Source: Adineta ricciae
Taxonomy: Eukaryota > Rotifera > Eurotatoria > Adinetida > Adinetidae
Assembly (NCBI GenBank): GCA_905250025.1
Contig: CAJNOJ010000252.1
Coordinates: 86,269 to 150,268, forward strand
Reading direction: 5' to 3'
Length of the DNA stretch: 64,000 nt
The translations under genes were made by a program, and so were the position numbers. The notes below the pieces were generated by a model, which saw only the letters and a program-made list of their open reading frames with translations, did no database searches and was not told the origin of the DNA. Below are positions 21,815 to 32,676 of the stretch, in pieces; position 1 is the first letter of the stretch, and every line of letters begins with the position of its first letter.

Positions 21815-22480
21815 GGAAATATAAATCGAACGTGAGTTTCTAGCGTTGCCAATCATCTTTGCGACAGAGAATATAAGTTTTTACTTTTTGCCTGTTTGCC
21901 TTATATATCCAACAAAAAAAATGTACTCTCAGTTTCATTCTATCAAACTCACGTCATCACAACAACGAAGACAAACAGAACGAGAAGAAACACTGACGTC
22001 CGCTTATGAGAAAACGATGGCGTTTATATGAATTCTACCGCTGCATAACATACCTCAATCTATCGCAGATTGTCAAACCTTCACATGACTTGTGCGAAGA
22101 GATTTTCTTTTATATATATCAATCGATAGAGGCCTCAAAAGCTAGTTATATTCATATTCATTCTGTTTAGTTTTTACTCCCGTTTGTTCTCTTGACATAA
22201 ACTCAGAGAAAAACACCGTCTGACGTAATGTCGATTGTTTATATTGTTCTATAAGTAGGTTTTTTTGAACGGAGAAAAACTTTATTCTTTGATAAACAAA
22301 AAAAATTTTTACTTGACTATTTTTTCAAAAACTCGCCATGTTATTTTGTATGTTCATTCGAATGTAAGAGTTAATTATTTGATCACTTTATTCCCAAATT
22401 AATGCCTTGTTTAATAACCCAAGATACGCGTTTGAGAAATTCTTTACAATTCTTCGACCGGGGTAGATGTACGTCAGTTA
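21815..22480. other. Intergenic, no supported gene
   Basis: Only a short plus-strand frame at 21846-22031 without features. Confidence 0.4.
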
Positions 22481-22786
22481 CTAAATGGGTAATCGAGGGA
22501 TTAGTTTGCAAACGAGAGACGGAATAAAAATGAATATGAGATAGAAACTGTAGAATGTAATTGGATTGTCTTCATTATTTTTTCCAATATGAAATTGTTG
22601 CGTACATATTATTCGGCTAGACATATAAAGTAATCCACTGGAGATCATCGATATTATTAACAGTGTTCCAATAATGAATTTAGTTAGAGTCATGTCTTTA
22701 ATCGAAGCAGACCGCTGACAAAGCAACAAATTATTTATATATGTGCGCATAGAAGATAAAACGACCCGTTCTCGAGTCAAGAACAC
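22481..22786 (-). pseudogene. 7TM receptor fragment
   Basis: About 100 codons with two hydrophobic helices separated by a loop carrying CTQQ. The segment CQRSASIKD...TM...CTQQ...TM matches the order of intracellular loop 2, TM4, extracellular loop 2 and TM5 of rotifer class A-like receptors. TM1-3 and TM6-7 are absent. Probably a remnant. Confidence 0.35.
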
Positions 22787-23586
22787 CGTTCGACGAGTAT
22801 GCTGATAACAATCGAAACTTCAGTCCATACGCAAAAGAAGCTTGATTCGTTTTAGCATATCTAACCTTGTATTAGTCAGTCTGGACGATTATAATTCGAA
22901 CTTTGGAGAAATATTCATTTGTACAACTATATTTCACAGGCAGCTGTCGGAGCTTTTATTGTTGTTAAGCAAGTAAAACTAAAATGTTTTCATATGTTAT
23001 CTTTTCTATCGACACAACGACACGTAACAATGATTGACTACTCTTAAAAGTACATATCTTCAAAACAGTAAATGACACGCAATGTATTCCATCTCACGCG
23101 CGCTCATTACAATTTCAAGACACAGATAGATAGATTCTCAATGTTTCATATCAGCAACACCAACACTTTCATCGTACACCGGTTTTTCTCATTTGCCACA
23201 CTAGAATTATTAATATCGAGCAAATCTGCTTCATGACGTCAAGTAATCTAAATTTCAGCATAGGGTTCACACCACTGTCGTCACTATGTAGATCCAGCGG
23301 TTCCTTTCTTCGGTGCACGTTCGTTAAAGTGTCTGTCTGTCAGATGTCGACGTGATACTTCACTCTTCGATCATCAGATTATTCAGCATGCTGTGATGTT
23401 GAATCAAGATAGAATTGCAATCCATTGTTCGCTGAAAATAATTTCATTTATACTCGTATTGAGATGTATTTCGTAGTTATTTAATGGACCGGAGAGTATG
23501 GCATTACACTGAGTTGTGCTACGAATCAGAGTGAGAGACAAAAGAAAACTGTTGATGGTTGATGACTGAAACTGATCAATCAGTGC
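22787..23586. other. Intergenic, nothing recognised
   Basis: No open frame of note, no RNA gene seen. Confidence 0.4.
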
Positions 23587-23919
23587 TCAAAAGAGACCTT
23601 CAGATGTAATTGATGTAGTGACACACTGATAAGAATAGAACTGTTGTAAACCGCCAGTGATTGTTGCATCTGCGGCCTTACATAAGGTCTGTAAAACCTG
23701 TAACGATAAAGCTATACTATATACTTGACGAACAGTGTACTGGATGTCGATGAACTTCACATAGCGGATTGATATCTGAACGCATGAACATGTGAGAACT
23801 TGTGCATATTGGGCAAGTGTTGGCGTTTGGATAGTGCACGTTTTTGTGATGTGCATGAGACGAAGGATTGTAACTTTGATTATTGAATCTGGATAAATGA
23901 CCAACGAAAGATACAACAA
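23587..23919 (-). pseudogene. Fragment of rotifer cysteine-rich secreted family
   Basis: The 110-codon frame contains 'PTLAQYAQVLTCSCVQISI', then 'YVKFIDIQYTVRQV'. These correspond to the CPC-x2-I-x3-Y-x2-F...HQVC entry of the same family as the left-edge pseudogene. The usual HQVC histidine and cysteine are lost (RQVY) and the rest of the protein is missing. Confidence 0.35.
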
Positions 23920-24226
23920 TAAGTTGTGAAGAACGTCTTTGTATGTAACATGAAAAGAAGGTTTTTTGACAAACTTTACAACTTAAATGCCTATTCGACA
24001 GAACTCTGCAGCAGTATCCACCTCCAATTCTAAAAGAGAAGACGATATGAGGATGAATACGCTATACCAGTAGGTGTCAATCTTTATATGCAGTCCGCCA
24101 GGGATTTCTGATGTCGAAAGAAAGATTATTAAACTGCCATTGTCTTATTTTTATTTATTGAAAACAATCGATTGAATATGACGCCTATGCAAATGTTTCT
24201 TTTGTGGATAGAGATCCTCTTGAAAC

Positions 24227-25384
24227 TTAACATTGAATATTCGGTTGGATACGCCTAGCTCGACCAGTGTTCGATTCCGTAATGAACATCAGATAATTGC
24301 TCATAATTTTAATATCGAAAATAGCTGAACTAGGTATTGTCCAACTCGCCAGTTTAGTTCCATTCTGATGGTAAATTAAAATTGTATCTGTTTCGAATGT
24401 AAACCAAAATCGATTGCATTCGTCAATTGTCAGACGTGCACTATTACCAAACACAGCGGACATTTTCAAAACAAATGTTTCATCCCATTCTTTGTGCGAA
24501 CCATTCCTTCGAAATAAGTGAAGTGAATTGTTCGTGTTGGATGTGACATAAAAAACCGAATCATTCACTCGCCATATCCCATGTGGACATTTGAAGGCGG
24601 CGTTTTTTGAAAAAGAAATATTGTAAGAGATTGGAGAAATACTTGTCCGATTCAAAAATACAACTTTGTTACTTTCACAAGCTGTTACAACCATTGTTTC
24701 ACCATCGTTTAAAAATATCATTCCACGAATGCCAGATACACCTGTGGAAATATTTGATAGTATTGATAATGTTTGACTATCAATGGCCATGATTATTCCA
24801 GCGATATTTGCAGTATAATAAACATTGTTGAATAACACCACAGTCGTCTGTACTGGATTCAAGAATGATCTGTATGTAATTCGGGTTAGATTTTTTGAAT
24901 TAAAACGTATGAAATAGTTCGTCGATTCTTCGACTGTAACTAAATAACTGTTATTATCAATAATAGCATCACGAGGATTTGATACATTCGCTAATACAGC
25001 TTGGGATGCATTGAGTTTACTCAACAAAGAATAAATGTCAGGCATACAACATTGAGAAGCATTAGGAAATCTTTGTTGGGGAAAATAAAGACGCGCATTT
25101 TGCACATATTCAATCCGGTAAGTTGATGGAAAAGTGTAAAATAATTGACAAGCATTACTGGGAAAGCAATTTAATGCTGGATAAGATAATGATGAAATGC
25201 ACAGACATTGTGCACAAGTCATATTTGAGAGAAAAGTGCTGTTCGAAGAATAAGTTGGGCTTAGAATGACATTGTCGATATGAGGGAGTTCCATTGGTAT
25301 CGTGAGATCGATTATAAGAAAGAAAGTAATGAGTAAAATAAATGTTTTAGAGAGCATTTTCATAATTTTATTGGTATGAAACAT
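24227..25384 (-). CDS. Secreted PAN-like / beta-propeller protein
   Basis: 385 aa, single exon. A signal peptide follows MKML (an alternative start 7 codons in). Residues 50-110 hold a cysteine-rich PAN/apple-like module (CAQCLC...NC...C). From about 140 to the end, repeated four-strand units ('VLFNNVYYTANIAGIIMAID', 'MIFLNDGETMVVTACESNK', 'GIWRVNDSVFYVTSN') suggest a six- or seven-bladed YncE/NHL-like propeller. Many N-glycosylation sequons fit an extracellular protein. The propeller is inferred from repeat spacing. Its PAN-like start resembles the neighbouring gene at 25564-26506, so both may derive from one ancestral secreted gene. Confidence 0.65.
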   Translation of the reverse strand: MFHTNKIMKMLSKTFILLITFFLIIDLTIPMELPHIDNVILSPTYSSNSTFLSNMTCAQCLCISSLSYPALNCFPSNACQLFYTFPSTYRIEYVQNARLYFPQQRFPNASQCCMPDIYSLLSKLNASQAVLANVSNPRDAIIDNNSYLVTVEESTNYFIRFNSKNLTRITYRSFLNPVQTTVVLFNNVYYTANIAGIIMAIDSQTLSILSNISTGVSGIRGMIFLNDGETMVVTACESNKVVFLNRTSISPISYNISFSKNAAFKCPHGIWRVNDSVFYVTSNTNNSLHLFRRNGSHKEWDETFVLKMSAVFGNSARLTIDECNRFWFTFETDTILIYHQNGTKLASWTIPSSAIFDIKIMSNYLMFITESNTGRARRIQPNIQC

Positions 25385-25563
25385 TGCAGACTGCGCAATA
25401 GTTTTATATATACAAGAATATCAAAACTTGCCGTGAGTGTCATTTTGTTTGCTGTTTAAAAAAGAGAGGAAATGAGATTTCTCGATTATTTCAACAAGTC
25501 ATGACAAATCACTCTTATACAGTCTGAAAGGTTGAAGTAAAATTATTTATCGGCCAATATCAT

Positions 25564-26506
25564 TCAGACAAGATTCCAGCTCACTCCAACGTTCGATAAA
25601 TTTCCAGATGAAGTGATATGATCAAGATAAATCCAAAAACTGACATTATAATAATCGTAAAAAGTAGAAGTATATAATGATTGGGAGATCCAAGTTATAT
25701 TAGTTCTACAAGCGTCATAATAAGATCTATTGGAGGAATGGTATTGAGTGCTACTTAATCCAGATTGATCGTAACAGGAACTGGGATGTCCTGTTGACCA
25801 TCTGTAAAGTGGTGGTGAACCTTCAAAATTTCCATTAGTTATGAGTTCTGTTGATGTTGAAGTTCGTAGAGATACATCATCCAAATACCAGATATAGTTC
25901 ATGTCTGTTAGAAGTCTAATTGTGAGTGTTATATTGTACAGAGAGAACCTGTGATAATATGATGTACAGAATGTCCAAATATTTGCATAGAACCGAGCAC
26001 TGGAACAAGAACTTTCTAGAGGACTTTGTGTCGTTATCGCTGAAGTATAATGAAAGTATTTTTTGAAAGTTTCTATGTGTTATAGAGTTAGGCTTACCAG
26101 TCTGTGTTGTAACTTGTTTGAATGGAAATTGTTGGAAGGAGAAAGTTGTATTAATCGCGTCCTTTAATCCAATATCATTTGAAGAATAATTCGAAATTAA
26201 TTGACATGTTTTGTTCATAATCATACAATTCCATCCGGCAGCTGATAACATCAAAGCAGTGCACGTGCATTCGTTGCATGTCAAGATCGGATAGATTTTA
26301 GTGAAATTCCATGCGTGAAATGTTGCATTAGCAATAGAGCCAATCCGGATGGCATGAAGTGTTTTACTTGTAATGAATAATACGAATAAAGATCGGTGAT
26401 TGAGAGATTTCATTGTCAAGCAACAAGGCTGTATTGACAATATGAGTGAAAAAGTAGAAGAAAAATAGACCAATGTAAACATGAAAGAAAATAAATTGAA
26501 TCTCAA
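25564..26506 (-). CDS. Secreted PAN-like protein with C-terminal MAM/carbohydrate-binding-like domain (2 exons)
   Basis: Exons 26098-26506 and 25564-26015 with an 82-bp GT-AG intron, 286 aa (255 if translation starts at the ATG at 26413, which directly precedes a signal-like segment). The first half has a PAN-like cysteine module (CNECTC...NC...C) like the downstream gene. After the splice the frame reads 'SSCSSARFYANIWTF', then WYLDDVSL and 'TELITNGNFEG', the signature of a beta-sandwich module repeated in many rotifer extracellular proteins. The protein ends soon after one such module. Extracellular; function unknown. Confidence 0.65.
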
Positions 26507-26726
26507 AGAAGTAGAATAATTACCATTTCACTATTAACATTTCCTTTGATAAGACGAAGTAAATAAATTTATAAAAGTTTTACTAAACAACACATAAATA
26601 CACTCTTTAGATGTCTTGTAATTCAATACACATAGGACAATCATGTTCTCAATAGAAGATATTGAACATTTCTTTGATCTTTAGTTAACTTTTATATGCT
26701 CGAATATGTTAATTCTTTTTCCTAAA

Positions 26727-26852
26727 ATGTCGTTAACTTTTGAGCAATTCAAGCAAGAAGAAAACGCCAGGAAAGCTTGTATTTTACTTAATAATTTAAA
26801 ATGCGACAATTGGGAGTGGATCGATTTGATTGGCTCGTTGCCAAAACAATAA
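26727..26852 (+). CDS. Possible 41-aa small protein
   Basis: An ATG frame of 41 codons rich in Glu, Lys, Asn and Trp (starting MSLTFEQFKQEEN, ending LIGSLPKQ). Composition is coding-like and hydrophilic. No family recognised; it could be an exon remnant. Confidence 0.25.
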   Translation: MSLTFEQFKQEENARKACILLNNLKCDNWEWIDLIGSLPKQ

Positions 26853-26949
26853 CTTTGCTTTCATTGTGCGACGAAAACGATTTGATGAAATGAAGAATAT
26901 GTAGAAACTTCCCTAGAAAACAAATATCGATTAAATACACATCATTTGC

Positions 26950-27768
26950 TTAATAAATGAAAGAACATACACAATAATAAAAATAGCACAATATACTAAC
27001 AAAAGATAACACAAAATTTTCATTTCTTAATTGATATGCATCCTTTTTCATTGATGATGTTATTAATATATAACTTGTAGTAATGCCGTATGGGGTTATA
27101 GTAATAAAAACGAGTAAAACTTGATATAAAGTCATTTTAACTAATTGCCGATCAACAGAGGCTCTGATAAAGTGAATATTTCGATAAGTTAAATATCCGC
27201 ATATAATCATAATTATTGTTGGACCAATACTAGTTAAACTAAGAGAATAGACAGTAATATATACAGAGTATACTGTATTTGTAACTACACATGTATTGGA
27301 ATTTGAAGAAATCGCGAAAAATACAAGACGAGGTATGCCATGAAGACAGCAAATAATAATCAAAATGAAAACGATTCGGTGAGTCCATTTAATATTACTT
27401 AAACGACGTAGAGAAGCTTTTCGTGATGTAACGAGAAACTGATCGATTGAAGTTAAACATGCACATGTAAATGAAAAAAGACCAAACACAGCAATGAAAT
27501 ATTGTCGTGCTCGGCACCAATGCACTGACGTTTGAGTCAAATCAAAATTAAAACCAATACTTACCACACGAGATATAAGATTAATACCAATGAATAGAAT
27601 ATTGTCGACTGAATTAGCAAGAAAATAAAACGCACACGGAGTTCGACGGTATGCTGAAGTACTTGAAAATATCAAAATATTTAAACCATTGCCGATTACA
27701 CCGATGATTAACAGAAATATTCCAAGATAAATTGTCAGTTGTTGATTAATATACGATAAGGACATCAT
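26950..27768 (-). CDS. Class A-like seven-transmembrane receptor
   Basis: 272 aa. TM1 contains GVIGNGLNI (GN motif), TM2 has FLANSVDN, and the TM3 cysteine is in HWCRARQY. After TM3 the D/ERY equivalent is SIDQF. TM5 and TM6 are clear, with the intracellular loop RQLVKMTLYQVLLVF before TM6. TM7 is cut short: the frame stops about 10 residues into the helix, so NPxxY and the tail are missing. This is a typical rotifer FMRFamide-like orphan receptor. Either a last exon was missed or the 3' end is damaged. Confidence 0.65.
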   Translation of the reverse strand: MMSLSYINQQLTIYLGIFLLIIGVIGNGLNILIFSSTSAYRRTPCAFYFLANSVDNILFIGINLISRVVSIGFNFDLTQTSVHWCRARQYFIAVFGLFSFTCACLTSIDQFLVTSRKASLRRLSNIKWTHRIVFILIIICCLHGIPRLVFFAISSNSNTCVVTNTVYSVYITVYSLSLTSIGPTIIMIICGYLTYRNIHFIRASVDRQLVKMTLYQVLLVFITITPYGITTSYILITSSMKKDAYQLRNENFVLSFVSILCYFYYCVCSFIY

Positions 27769-29426
27769 ATTTGGATGAAGTGATGAATATTCTTCTAAAG
27801 AAATAGACTTTTATTCATCCGGAAATCGCCATTTAAAATTCAATTATTATTTAAGAGATAAAAGACTTACTTGTCACAAACGCATGGATAGATTTTTATC
27901 AAAGAGATAAAAAGAAACGTTCGGATTTAGCATGCAAATGCAAAGTAACCATAGCGTTTCTAATTCGATATATTTATGGGGAAAAAACGCGCTACAATTG
28001 ATTTGTCAAACGAAATCTGTATCAGAATCACTTTTAGTCATTGGAAAAAAAAGTATCACGCTTGTTAATGTCTCATATCATCAAGCAAGATGCTTTTATT
28101 ATTCTAAAGAGCATTTCCATCACTTGCGAAAAAGTCAGGGATATTGCTTTGTATTGATCGATTCAAATTTTTCGAGCTGTAATCATTTATAGTCACTGTA
28201 AATTTTCAAGGTCGTAATTATTGATTTCGGTTCCAGTTATTCTTAAAATCTATGAAAAGTAAATAGTTGCTCTTTTTTTCTCTATAGAGAAATAAAACGA
28301 CAATATAAATCCTTTTCCATTATTCTGATGTAAGATTTGCGGTGAACCACGTATATAATATAGGCGAAGCAACAGTTCTATCAGTGACTGATCCTGTTTT
28401 GATATAATGGATGGAAGAAGTTCGAGTAAATTTCGTGTAGCAATTGTTTTCAAGTCTAGTCAAGCAGATGCAACTGACACGGTAGGTTAATTTGTGCAAG
28501 AGAAAATAATTTAATTCAGCACTTAATAGATATAAATTTCGCACGCTAGCAGTAGATTTAGGAGTCGATTGTCGATTGGAACAAGAGTTACATGATGTTA
28601 TAAACGTCGTCATCACATCATAAGATATCTACGAGTATTTATTTCTCATTTTCTGTAGCGGGCATTGGTACGGAAGTTTCTATCGCTTTTCCTATATCTG
28701 ATGACCGAAGTGTCGTACCAAATCATGTGTTTCATTTCCATAGTTCTGGAAAACATCATTTTTCAAAAATAGAATTATTCCTGTTAGCCTGCTGTATATT
28801 ATATGATGATTAGAACCAGCTTTTTACAGAAAATATAATTCGGACAAATTTCGTGGGAATCCTCTTTTACCTGTTTGCACTACAAACGACTCTAACATCC
28901 TATTTTGTAGGATTTCTTTTTATTGCGAAGCATTACACAGACAAAAGGAGTTCGGTACACTTTGCCAAAAAATTTCAAAACATAAGTTTCCTTTTATAAC
29001 CAAATTCTGGGAGTACCCGGTGCAACAGCGACTTTTGACCCGATTCTGACGTCGAATGTTATTGCCGTATCGTCAAACATAGCAAAGTTGAACGACATTC
29101 GCGATGATACAAAAACAATTATTGAAAATTTAAAGTTACTTTTTTCTCAGAATCCTCACGATGAAATCGTTTATTGCAATACTAATTCAAACGAAATATC
29201 ATGATTTCTTGAGTGTACGAATTTGCAAAAATAAACTGTGCCATCTCACCTTAAAATTGTACTCCGCACATGTTAAACTTATTAGCTACGGATCTGGTTA
29301 TAAACTGCAAATAACACTCATTTTGTGGAGCAAAGTGAAAAAATTTTATTTTTGAGAACTAATCACGACTTCTTACAAGACACAAGGATGTGGGTCGTAT
29401 AGTACCTTCACTCTTCTCTTTAACAT
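27769..29426. other. Gene-poor stretch with coding-like remnants
   Basis: Between 28380 and 28620 the plus strand gives short coding-like pieces such as SSSKFRVAIVFKSSQAD. At about 29000-29220 a frame begins 'ILGVPGATATFDPILTSNVI' and later has 'LNDIRDDTKTIIENLKLL'. Stops separate them and I recognise no family. Likely fragments of a lost gene. Confidence 0.3.
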
Positions 29427-30896
29427 TCATATTTTCCATGCTTTGATCGTTCCATCATAAGATGCACTTAACAATTTCCCATCGTTGGTTAGCTCTAAAG
29501 CTTGTACGAAATTGTCATGCTGAAATTCTTGAACGCAAATTCCACTTTGAATATTCCAAATTTTCACTTTGTTGTCTTCTCCTCCACTTGCGAGAAGCGT
29601 TTCGTTCACTTTCAAAATTGTTCGCACGATTCCATTATGTCCGTCAAGTTTTCTTGTTCGTATCTCATTGAAATCGCTTGATAATTCCCGAAGCATAATT
29701 TCACCTTGAAAATTGCCACTTACAAGTGTATTTGTCACTTGATCGTACATCAAACAAATTACCGAACAGTGATCGTAGAATGTTCTTATACATTTGTCAT
29801 TTTTATAATCCCAGATCTTAATTGTTTGATCTTCGGAACACGAAGCAAGACAATCATCGTGAAGTTTGACAACTTGCCAAACCCAATTCGTATGCTCAAT
29901 TAATTCGTGTTGGATTTGCCCGTTCAGATTAACTATTTTAATCGAATTATCAGCTGCACTGGACGCAAAGAAATCTTTTGTAACTTTACAGATCGATAAG
30001 ACAGTTGCTGAATGAACACTAAATGAATTTATCAATTCAAACATCTGATTGTCATTTCGTTTCCAAATCTTCATTTGTTTATCTCTTGAACCTGATATAA
30101 AAGTTCTTTCATTCATTTTCTCCATACATAATATCGAATTCTGATGCCCTCTTAGCGTTTGACGACTATCTCCATTCATATTCCAAACATGAATTGTTTT
30201 ATCTCGACCAGCACTTAACAAAGTATCATTATCAAACACCAATATTTTCCAAATATAACCCAAATGTCCACTGAATGGCTCTTTCGAGCTTTCCTCCAAT
30301 TCTTTTGTATATAAAATATCACTTCGCAAGACAAATTTCTCTCCATTCGTAACTTCTTCTCCTTCATGCCATAAATTATGATCAAATATCATCACATCAC
30401 CTTGTTGAGGAACATAACTTGCCCATATTTCAGTTGAATCCTTTGTTTTATAGAACAATGTCCGACCGCCTTCGAATTCCTCGGCATTGTTCAGATAAAT
30501 CATAAACGTTAGTTTTGATTGTTTCGTCGTTGAAACATAATGAATTCCATCCAGATGTCGATGAAAGTATTGATTTGCATTGTATTTACAGAATCTGAGA
30601 CGAGTATTTAATTCCGCTAAAGTCCAGTTTTCGATGTGATCGGGTAGATGAGATTTGATTTTGTCAAACAAATATGCAGATAAATGTGAATCATCGATGA
30701 CTAATCGATCGTTGTTGCGATAATATGTTGGATAGTTGGATATCGCTTTTTGGAAAGAAGCTTTTCTTTCAGCATTCAATAAATTGTCGCATTCTTCTTT
30801 TGTGAATAATGAACATACCAAAAAGCAGATTAAATCTGTATCTGGTAGTAGATTTCGAATTGTAATATTCGAAGACATTGCAGTCCAGTAAAACAA
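29427..30896 (-). CDS. 2-oxoglutarate/Fe(II) dioxygenase fused to seven-bladed WD40 propeller
   Basis: 489 aa, one exon (an ATG 6 codons in is an alternative start). Residues 15-200 are a prolyl-4-hydroxylase-like double-stranded beta-helix: the iron triad is H114-x-D116 and H177, and R191 would bind the 2-oxoglutarate carboxylate; GGRTLFY and 'QQGDVMIFDHNLWHEGE' are typical. From about 209 seven WD40 units follow, with GH...WD-type ends (for example SAGRDKTIHVWN, SGSRDKQMKIWK, SCSEDQTIKIWD, SGGEDNKVKIWN). All catalytic residues are present, so an active hydroxylase with a protein-binding propeller is likely. Substrate unknown; no signal peptide, so cytosolic or nuclear. The fusion is unusual compared with stand-alone P4H or WD40 proteins. 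Confidence 0.85.
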   Translation of the reverse strand: MFYWTAMSSNITIRNLLPDTDLICFLVCSLFTKEECDNLLNAERKASFQKAISNYPTYYRNNDRLVIDDSHLSAYLFDKIKSHLPDHIENWTLAELNTRLRFCKYNANQYFHRHLDGIHYVSTTKQSKLTFMIYLNNAEEFEGGRTLFYKTKDSTEIWASYVPQQGDVMIFDHNLWHEGEEVTNGEKFVLRSDILYTKELEESSKEPFSGHLGYIWKILVFDNDTLLSAGRDKTIHVWNMNGDSRQTLRGHQNSILCMEKMNERTFISGSRDKQMKIWKRNDNQMFELINSFSVHSATVLSICKVTKDFFASSAADNSIKIVNLNGQIQHELIEHTNWVWQVVKLHDDCLASCSEDQTIKIWDYKNDKCIRTFYDHCSVICLMYDQVTNTLVSGNFQGEIMLRELSSDFNEIRTRKLDGHNGIVRTILKVNETLLASGGEDNKVKIWNIQSGICVQEFQHDNFVQALELTNDGKLLSASYDGTIKAWKI

Positions 30897-31826
30897 TTTA
30901 ATCTAAAATAACGACAATCGCGCATTTATTAAAATGAAATATATATCACGAATATAGTGCACAAAGTAGACTCAACCGTTTTTAATGTGATGATTGAAAA
31001 GCACTCGTATCTATACATTTTTATTTGAGTGAGAAGAAAAAAAATATTCGTATATGTACTATTACTGTTAGTAATTATAAACCACGTATACACATGAGTC
31101 AGTAGAGAGGACCGATCTAAATTTTCACCATCGTTTTGCTATTCTACGTCATTATTTACTTGACAAAAACGTTTGCCTAGTGATGAATTTAACAAGACTA
31201 GCGACCACTTTATGATTTTTCTTGTTAAAATGTATTGCTGCATGTTGTGAAATAACAACCATCGCACAACGAGAAAGAAAAAACACAGGTGCCTATATAG
31301 AAAGACGGTATTTCACTCGAATGGTTGCTTCGGATAGGGCTAGACTTCATGGGTAATTATACATCAGGATGATGTGTTCAGGTCGGATTGTATATTGTTA
31401 GTCGACACTGGATCGGTCCTAGACGATATGGGATTTTACCGCATTAGCAAAGATTAAACGAACTCATGATCAAATTTGATGAAGATGAATAATCAAAAGT
31501 ATGTCTCTAATCAAGACACATTGATAATAGGATAAAAGTAGCTATTCTTTTCCTGAAAAGGGACACTATTTCGAACCTATATATGACTGTTCGCTGAATA
31601 TGATTTACGCAATTCATACTTCAAGCCTGATTGAGTATCTGTCGACGAATGACATAACTACCATGTCATTCATTCTCAAGTTAAGAGTGGTGTGACTCAA
31701 ATTCGTTTACCAACATATCTTACATTTGTTTGACATTGGGATTTTATTCGAAGTATGGTTCAAGGAAATGGAATCAGGTCGTCTATCCAATCAAATTGAT
31801 ATTTTCAAACGTTGTGAAAGGAAGAA
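30897..31826. other. Intergenic, nothing recognised
   Basis: AT-rich, no long frame; the last part (31600-31826) may belong to the fragment that follows. Confidence 0.35.
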
Positions 31827-32018
31827 TTGACTTCACTATGGACTAAACCAAGTGTATATGAAACTGAAAAGAGTTATTCTTGTGGAACTAATTCTATGTG
31901 TAGTTCACCAGTTATGATTGAAAATACAGTAATACCTGAATTTCGAGTTAGTTGTTATATAATTTATCCTTTTTCTACAATCAACTTTCGAGTGTCTTTA
32001 TCTTATTGCCTATATTGA
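31827..32018 (+). pseudogene. Fragment of rotifer cysteine-rich secreted family
   Basis: The frame reads 'KSYSCGTNSMCSSPVMI', then 'IPEFRVSCYIIYPF', matching the CSC(G)-x-N-x2-C...PGF-x-x-GCY segment of the same family as 1-700, in the opposite orientation. Flanking family segments are not in frame. Confidence 0.35.
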
Positions 32019-32676
32019 AACCGTAGCATTGAAAATTGGACCATTTTTATTTCGACGTCTACGACATAGGATCAATCCTCTTCAATTGGCATCCCAATAA
32101 ATGTATAACGACTTCAAATTGGTTTTAACACTTGATGTTGTGTTTGCGCTATACTATATAAAATAAATATTTGCCTGATAGAAATGCAATCTCGAAGATG
32201 CGATCTGAAATTGATAACCACCTATCTATATTCTCATGGGTACTTGATTATATTTCTGTGGATAGAGGAAGAGCATTGTTTCGATTAGATTCGAGATCTT
32301 TATGTTTCTGAATGTTACTTGCAATTTCACAGAATGCGAAGAAAGACAATTACATTCATTTGTGGGCGAAAGAATGTATCCAGATTAAAAATCAAGAATG
32401 GCGGATTAGAGTGAAGAAAAAATGAGTGAATATGGTATTGATTTTTACATTTACACTGCCGTTTTGTTGGATCAACTTGCCGAGCAGGTGTAATATAATG
32501 ATTGCTTTCAATGTGTGGAAGATAAGTCAAAATCAAATGTCGTTTATCAGGCATGCGAGAAACCAGATCTGGTGTTTTTCATAGTATTAAATGCCATTGC
32601 ATATAAATATCAAGTGAATACTGAATTTTCTACTCATTTCTACCAAAAACAGATTTTGGATTCAAATATAACAAAC
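32019..32676. other. Intergenic, nothing recognised
   Basis: Upstream region of the Con-13-like/B-lectin gene; an in-frame extension upstream of 32677 lacks a signal peptide and was not used. Confidence 0.35.
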
